Origin: Acidobacteriaceae bacterium
Lineage (GTDB): Bacteria; Acidobacteriota; Terriglobia; Terriglobales; Acidobacteriaceae
DNA length: 37,119 bases
Direction: 5' to 3'
Assembly: GCA_003140235.1 (NCBI GenBank)
Contig: PLJN01000142.1
Coordinates: 11,902-49,020 of the forward strand
Position 1 is the stretch's first letter. Each line of letters begins with the position of its first letter. The position numbers were made by a program, and so were the translations under genes. This document shows, in pieces, positions 32,819-37,119 of this stretch. Under the pieces are notes generated by a model. That model searched no databases. It had not been told where the DNA came from and saw only the letters and a program-made list of their open reading frames with translations.

Positions 32819-34720
32819 GTGAATTCGACATTTAAGACCGTGATTCTGTGGGTTGTGCTTCTGGTGGTGGGTGTGGTCCTGTGGCAGGTGATCACCCGCA
32901 ATGCCGGCGGCGCTACCGACAAGGAAATCACCTACACGCAGTTCATGCAGTATCTGGCCACTGGGGACGTTAACAAGGTGACCATCGCCGGTAATCAGGC
33001 CCATGGGGAACTGAAGAGCGCAAAAGGCCTGTTCCATCTGGATGTTCCGGCCAACAACCCTGAACTGTTCAAAGCACTCGAGCAAAGCAAGGTCGATTGG
33101 TCCTACAAAGACAGCCAGGGCGGCGGCTGGTTGATGCTGCTGTTCCAGTTTTCGCCTGTGCTCCTCGTCGGCGTGCTGTTCTTCATCATGATTCGCCAGA
33201 TGCAGACCGGCGGCAACAAAGCGTTGAGCTTCGGCAAGAGCCGCGCGCGTCTTCTCTCCATGCAGCAGAAAAAGATCACGTTCAAAGACGTGGCCGGCGT
33301 GGATGAAGCCAAAGAAGAGCTGCGCGAGATCATCGAATTCCTGCGCGAGGCACAAAAGTTCCAAAAGCTCGGCGGACGCATTCCCAAAGGCGTGTTGCTG
33401 GTAGGACATCCGGGAACGGGCAAAACGTTGCTGGCCCGCGCCGTTGCTGGTGAAGCCAATGTGCCTTTCTTCAGTATCTCCGGTTCGGACTTTGTAGAGA
33501 TGTTCGTCGGCGTGGGCGCCAGCCGCGTCCGCGACCTGTTCGAGCAGGGCAAGAAGAATGCTCCGTGCATTATCTTCATCGACGAAATTGACGCCGTAGG
33601 CCGCCATCGCGGCGCTGGACTCGGCGGCGGACACGATGAACGCGAGCAGACCCTCAACCAGTTACTGGTCGAGATGGACGGATTTGAATCGAACGAAGGC
33701 GTCATCCTGATTGCCGCTACCAACCGCCCCGATGTGCTGGACCCGGCGTTGCTGCGTCCTGGCCGTTTTGACCGGCGCGTGGTGGTGCCTCTACCGGATG
33801 TTCGCGGTCGTGAAGAAATTCTTCGCGTGCATACGCGCAAGATCCCGTTGGGCGATGATGTTGATCTTTCCATCCTCGCCCGGGGTTCACCGGGGTTCTC
33901 CGGCGCTGAGATTTCCAACATGGTCAATGAAGCGGCGTTGAATGCTGCCCGCTACAACCGCAAAGCCGTGCTGCAGTACGACTTTGAATTGGCCAAAGAC
34001 AAAGTCATGATGGGCGCGGAGCGCAAGAGTCTGCTGCTGACCGAAGAAGAAAAGAAGGTCACGGCCTATCACGAAGCCGGCCACGCTTTGGTGGCGGCGC
34101 TCATGCCGCATTCCGACCCGTTGCACAAGGTCACCATCATTCCCCGCGGCATGGCCCTGGGCGTGACCATGCAGCTTCCGGAAACCGACCGCCACAACTA
34201 CACGCGTGAGTACCTGTGCACGCGGCTCGCAGTGGCCATGGGCGGGCGCATCGCCGAGGAGATTTTCCTGAACCAGATGTCCACCGGCGCCGGCAGTGAC
34301 ATTGAAACCGCCACCGAAACCGCGCGCAAGATGGTTTGCGAGTGGGGCATGAGCAGCCTGGGTCCGCTGACCTTCGGCAAGAAAGAAGAGCAGATCTTCC
34401 TGGGACGCGAACTTTCGCAGCACCGCGACTTCAGCGAAGAAACCGCCAAGGAGATCGACTCCGAAGTGCGCCGTCTGGTCAACACGGCCTACGAGAGCGC
34501 CAAAACGATCATCGAAAGCAATCGTGAAACGCTGATCCGCATTGCTCTAGCCCTGCTGGAGCGTGAAGTGCTGGATGCCACCGAACTCAAACTGATCATG
34601 GACGACAAACCGCTGCCGGCACGTGTGATTCCGCACAAAGACGAAACCGTGCAGCAGGTACTCAAGCCCGAACCAGGGCGGACACCCGGAATTCTTCCGG
34701 GCAAGCCCTCACCGGCGTAA
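32819..34720 (+). CDS. ftsH: ATP-dependent zinc metalloprotease FtsH
   Basis: GTG start with TAGGAG upstream; 633 residues. TM1 spans about 8-26, a periplasmic domain follows, and TM2 is about 104-126. The AAA domain has Walker A 196-203, Walker B IIFIDEID (251-258), pore loop MFVG (228-231) and the SRH '[13 protein letters not shown]'. The M41 protease domain has HEAGH (418-422) and the third-ligand Asp in '[12 protein letters not shown]'. It degrades misfolded membrane proteins and regulators at the inner membrane. One oddity: Walker A reads GHPGTGKT, with His replacing the usual first Pro of GPPGTGKT. The residue is not catalytic, so activity is expected. It ends the tilS-hpt-ftsH run. Confidence 0.96.
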   Translation: MNSTFKTVILWVVLLVVGVVLWQVITRNAGGATDKEITYTQFMQYLATGDVNKVTIAGNQAHGELKSAKGLFHLDVPANNPELFKALEQSKVDWSYKDSQGGGWLMLLFQFSPVLLVGVLFFIMIRQMQTGGNKALSFGKSRARLLSMQQKKITFKDVAGVDEAKEELREIIEFLREAQKFQKLGGRIPKGVLLVGHPGTGKTLLARAVAGEANVPFFSISGSDFVEMFVGVGASRVRDLFEQGKKNAPCIIFIDEIDAVGRHRGAGLGGGHDEREQTLNQLLVEMDGFESNEGVILIAATNRPDVLDPALLRPGRFDRRVVVPLPDVRGREEILRVHTRKIPLGDDVDLSILARGSPGFSGAEISNMVNEAALNAARYNRKAVLQYDFELAKDKVMMGAERKSLLLTEEEKKVTAYHEAGHALVAALMPHSDPLHKVTIIPRGMALGVTMQLPETDRHNYTREYLCTRLAVAMGGRIAEEIFLNQMSTGAGSDIETATETARKMVCEWGMSSLGPLTFGKKEEQIFLGRELSQHRDFSEETAKEIDSEVRRLVNTAYESAKTIIESNRETLIRIALALLEREVLDATELKLIMDDKPLPARVIPHKDETVQQVLKPEPGRTPGILPGKPSPA

Positions 34721-34740
34721 AACGATTAGAGTTTTGAGAT

Positions 34741-34770
34741 TCAGGGCAGCTTCGGCTGCCCTGATTTTTT
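34741..34770 (+). terminator. intrinsic terminator of ftsH
   Basis: Stem TCAGGGCAGC/GCTGCCCTGA (34741-34750, 34755-34764) closed by a UUCG tetraloop and followed by TTTTTT, 20 bp after the ftsH stop. Textbook Rho-independent form. Confidence 0.93.
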
Positions 34771-34791
34771 GCGAGGCCGCAAGAAGATTTG

Positions 34792-34820
34792 CCGCAGATT
34801 TACGCAGATGAACGCGGATA
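34792..34820 (+). repeat. 10-bp-period repeat, selD-distal copy
   Basis: Three ~10-nt units (GCAGATTTAC, GCAGATGAAC, GCGGATAAA) after CC. It matches the reverse complement of 36096-36124 at 24 of 29 positions, so selD lies between inverted copies. Confidence 0.65.
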
Positions 34821-34835
34821 AAAAATTCAACGTAG

Positions 34836-34855
34836 AGACGCGGTATGCCGCGTCT
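34836..34855. repeat. AGACGCGG palindrome
   Basis: AGACGCGG-TATG-CCGCGTCT is a perfect 8-bp hairpin 24 bp beyond the selD stop. On the selD strand a T-run follows only after about 10 bases, so it is a weak terminator at best, or a dispersed intergenic palindrome. Confidence 0.55.
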
Positions 34856-34879
34856 GACTCGTGGCCTTATCGGAATGTT

Positions 34880-35932
34880 CTAACCGACGAGAATCAGCGG
34901 CTTGGTCTGCGGTAGTACTTCGCCAATCCGCGCTGCCGGAACGCCTGCCGCTTGCAGTGAACCGAGCAGTCGTTCCGAATCTTCGGCAGCCACTGAGAGC
35001 AGCAATCCGCCAGCGGTTTGCGGATCGAACAGCACAGTCCTGACTTCTTCCGGAACTGCGCCTTCATAGCCCACACGACACTCGGCAAATTCGCGGTTAG
35101 CGTTGAGTCCGCCGGGGACGCATCCGGCTAGGACACACTCCAAAGCGCCTTCGAGCAGCGGAACATTCGCGGAATGGATCCTGATGCTCACGCCGCTGCC
35201 CAGCGCCATTTCGCGCACATGACCGATCAGGCCAAAGCCGGTAATGTCGGTAGCGGAGTGGATGCGAAAATCCGGCGCCGCATCCATTGCGTTGGCGTTG
35301 AGTGTGGTCATGGCTTTGGTTGCCGCATCAATCCACGATTGCTTGGCTTCGCCGCGCTTGATGGCGGTTGAGATCACGCCGGTCCCCACCGCCTTGGTCA
35401 AAATCAGAACATCGCCAACGCGGGCGCCAGAGTTGGTGAGCACCTTATCTGGATGAACGGTCCCGGTAACCGCGTAGCCAAACTTGATTTCCGGATCACG
35501 GACGCTGTGCCCGCCTACGATGGTGCATTTGGCTTCCATCATTTTGGAGAGACCCCCGGCCAGAATCTGCTCCAGAATTTCGATGTCGCCTTTTTCCGGA
35601 AAGCACACCATGGCCAGCGCGCTCAGCGGACGTCCGCCCATGGCGTAAACATCGCTGAGCGAATTCGTGGCCGCGATCTGGCCGAAAGTGTAGGGGTCGT
35701 CCACTACGGGCGTGAAAAAGTCGACAGTCTGCACCAGCGCCAGGTCGGCTGAAATTTTGTACACTCCGGCGTCGTCGGCTTTGTCAAAGCCAACCAGCAC
35801 GTTCGGATCATGTTGCCGGGCTAATTTCCCAAGCACCGAGTCCAGCACCGCCGGACTGAGCTTGCTCGCTCAACCCGCCGCTTTTACATGCTCCGTCAGC
35901 CGGTATTTCTTGCTTTCTGTCATGATGGTCAT
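34880..35932 (-). CDS. selD: selenide, water dikinase (SelD), itself a selenoprotein with UGA at residue 21
   Basis: The gene starts at ATG 35932, with GGAAGG (35941-35946) eight bases upstream. It reads MTIMTESKKYRLTEHVKAAG, then TGA (35872-35870), then ASKLSPAVLDSVLGKL, continuing in frame to the stop at 34880. SelD proteins have 'GCxxK' at this point (E. coli Cys17 and Lys20); here UGA takes the Cys place and Lys24 the Lys place, so the UGA encodes selenocysteine. Downstream motifs are normal: 'VGFDKADDAGVY', 'QTVDFFTPVVDDPYTFGQIAATNSLSDVYAMGG', 'GGHSVRDPEIKFGYAVTGTV', 'DITGFGLIGHVREMA' and 'LFDPQTAGGLLLSV'. It makes selenophosphate for Sec and selenouridine. A plain ORF call would start at the internal GTG 35848 and lose the active site. 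Confidence 0.93.
35839..35872 (-). promoter_or_regulatory. candidate bacterial SECIS hairpin at the selD UGA
   Basis: Twelve bases after the UGA, AGTCC (35857-35853) pairs with GGACT (35843-35839) around a 9-nt loop that begins GG. This distance and a G-rich loop start suit SelB-binding bSECIS elements. A competing TGAGC/GCTCA stem includes the UGA itself. The stem is short, so this is tentative. Confidence 0.5.
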
Positions 35933-36000
35933 TCTACTAGCCTTCCTCTGAAGTCCCGAAGCGAAAGGAAGGATCGCCATTACCCACGAAAAACATTTGG

Positions 36001-36073
36001 CCGCGAATTCACGCGAATGAACACGAATCCGATCTTTCGCATTGATTCACGTCTATTCGCGAAAATTCGCGGC
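36001..36073. repeat. inverted pair of 10-bp-period GCGAAT repeats
   Basis: The left array (36001-36029: GCGAATTCAC, GCGAATGAAC, ACGAATCC) and the right array (36041-36073, reverse complement GCGAATTTTC, GCGAATAGAC, GTGAATCAAT) are inverted. They lie in the 209-bp gap between selD and the pmbA-like gene, which holds only repeats. Confidence 0.65.
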
Positions 36074-36095
36074 TCAAAATGCCTTGGGCTTTTTT

Positions 36096-36124
36096 GATCC
36101 GCGTTTATCCGAGTGAATCTGCGG
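36096..36124 (-). repeat. 10-bp-period repeat, inverted partner of 34792-34820
   Basis: The reverse complement has units CGCAGATTCA, CTCGGATAAA and CGCGGATC, aligned with 34792-34820 at 24 of 29 positions in opposite orientation. Together they bracket selD at a distance of about 1.3 kb. Confidence 0.65.
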
Positions 36125-36141
36125 TAAGCAACCTGCGCAGA

Positions 36142-37119
36142 CTACTGCCCGGCAATAGTCATGCCGTCAATACGCAAGGTGGGACACGCGGTTGAGCCCC
36201 GGAACTCGAGGTCGTTGCCAATTTCGGAAATGTTGTTCAGCATGTCTTTGAAGTTCCCGGCTACGGTGATCTCTTCGACCGGATAAGTGAATTCGCCGTT
36301 TTCAATCCACATACCGCCGGCGCCGCGGGAGAAATCGCCGGTCACCAGGTTCACGCCAAAGCCGAGGAAGTCCGTGATGTAGAGCCCTTGTTTGACGTCC
36401 TTGATGATCTGCTGCGGCGTCCGCGTGCCGGGTTGCAAGAAGAAATTTCCTGAGCTGATGCCGGGATTTCCTGTCAGGCCGCGAGCGGCGTTGCCGGTGG
36501 TTTTGAGGCCCAGTTTGCGCGCGGTATATGTGTTCAGCAGGTACGACTTGAGGACACCATTCTCAATCACCACGGTACGCCGGCTGGGAATGCCTTCGCC
36601 GTCAAAAGGCGAAGTGCCGAAGCCGCCGGGCATGGTGCCGTCGTCCACCATGGTCACGTTAGCGCCGGCGATCTGTTCGCCGAGCTTGCCGGCGAGGAAA
36701 GACGAATGGCGATAAATGGAATCGCCGTTGACTGCATCGGCGATGTTGTCGAGAATCGTGCGCGCGACCATCGGGTCGAGCACTACGGGAACGCGGGTCG
36801 AAGCGATCTTGCGCGCGCCCAGCCGTTGCAGAGTACGCCGCGCAGCTTCTTTGCCGACGGCTTCCGGCGTATCGAGTTTGGCCAGAGTATGCGCGCTGGA
36901 AAACCAGTAGTCGCGCTGCATGGCGCCGTGTTCGTCCTGGATGATGGGAGCGGTGGAAATGGAACAATAGGAACCCTGGTAGTCGCCGACAAAGCCCAGA
37001 GAATTCGCCAGTATCTTGCGGCCCGTAGCCGCGTCAAACGATCCACCATCGGAATTCTTGAAACGCGGATCGGCGTCCAGGGCCGCTCGCTCCGTCCGCC
37101 GCGCGTATTCGATGCGCTC
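36142..37119 (-). CDS. pmbA: TldD/PmbA-family metalloprotease-like protein, 5' end cut by window edge
   Basis: The frame is open from the window edge (ERIEYARRTERAAL...) to the stop at 36142, giving 325 residues of the C-terminal part; the start lies outside. Motifs typical of the PmbA/TldE branch: 'VPVVLDPMVARTILDNIADAVNGDSIYRHSSFL', 'GTSPFDGEGIPSRRTVVIENGVLKSYLLNTYTARKLG', 'TGNAARGL', 'DFLGFGVNLVTGDFSRGAGGMWIENGEFTYPVEEITVAGNF' and 'LRIDGMTIAG'. PmbA/TldE partners TldD, which carries the HExxxH zinc site, in maturing peptides; no such site appears in this part. The tldD partner is probably in the unseen upstream DNA. Confidence 0.9.
   Translation of the reverse strand, partial: ERIEYARRTERAALDADPRFKNSDGGSFDAATGRKILANSLGFVGDYQGSYCSISTAPIIQDEHGAMQRDYWFSSAHTLAKLDTPEAVGKEAARRTLQRLGARKIASTRVPVVLDPMVARTILDNIADAVNGDSIYRHSSFLAGKLGEQIAGANVTMVDDGTMPGGFGTSPFDGEGIPSRRTVVIENGVLKSYLLNTYTARKLGLKTTGNAARGLTGNPGISSGNFFLQPGTRTPQQIIKDVKQGLYITDFLGFGVNLVTGDFSRGAGGMWIENGEFTYPVEEITVAGNFKDMLNNISEIGNDLEFRGSTACPTLRIDGMTIAGQ

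Noticed and set aside
34880..35848. SelD starting at the GTG at 35848
   Set aside because: This start removes the conserved N-terminal active-site region. Reading through the UGA from 35932 restores it and has a proper Shine-Dalgarno.
35870..35872. UGA in selD as a nonsense mutation (pseudogene)
   Set aside because: It is the only interruption, falls exactly on the Cys/Sec site, and the remainder of the gene is intact.
34792..36124. CRISPR array (short regularly repeated units)
   Set aside because: Units are about 10 nt, only three per array, imperfect, with no spacers and no cas genes.

Overview
This window is moderately GC-rich bacterial DNA and most likely chromosomal DNA of an acidobacterium (Acidobacteriota, Terriglobia-like). 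The best single indicator is a pair of very large MacB/FtsX-type permeases without ATPases, an architecture known as 'acidobacterial duplicated orphan permease' (ADOP). Supporting signs are a PEGA-repeat Ser/Thr kinase, a tricorn-type S41 protease, several secreted zinc peptidases and many short palindromic intergenic repeats. The taxonomic call is inference from gene content; no rRNA or tRNA gene was recognised in the window.

Layout. 1-4642: a truncated PIN/TRAM membrane protein, a gap with a chain of hairpins ending in a U-tract (candidate small RNA), a secreted M1 aminopeptidase-like protein, a repeat-rich gap and a small conserved hypothetical. 4702-8355: a two-gene signalling operon (Ser/Thr kinase with PEGA repeats, then FHA-GAF-class III adenylate cyclase). 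8585-11887: an accessory stretch holding a secreted DUF4440/SnoaL-like protein, palindromic repeats, a small hypothetical, an XRE regulator plus HNH nuclease, a 19-bp palindromic operator candidate, the wreck of a Vsr-like endonuclease and about 0.75 kb of non-coding DNA. 11888-18866: an M13 peptidase and two convergent ADOP permeases. 18867-29271: a mostly minus-strand housekeeping block with rsmI, clpB, an RlmI-like methyltransferase, a coiled-coil zinc-ribbon protein, a tricorn protease and ispF; a plus-strand FmdB-type zinc ribbon gene lies among them. 29281-29796: a GxxExxY gene between inverted repeats, placed exactly between ispF and ispD. 29807-34770: ispD, then divergent tilS - hpt-like - ftsH ending in a textbook terminator. 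34792-36124: selD bracketed by inverted ~10-bp-period repeats. 36142-37119: 3' part of a pmbA/tldD-family gene.

Most notable points: (1) selD is longer than a conventional ORF call suggests. An in-frame UGA lies exactly at the catalytic Cys position (G-U-A-S-K), so SelD appears to be a selenoprotein. (2) A GxxExxY cassette with repeat arms separates ispD from ispF. (3) A four-hairpin, U-tract-terminated element at about 1137-1297 has no known gene. (4) The hpt-position gene has lost the acidic catalytic residues of the PRPP loop. (5) A decayed Vsr / XRE / HNH island carries a perfect operator-like palindrome.
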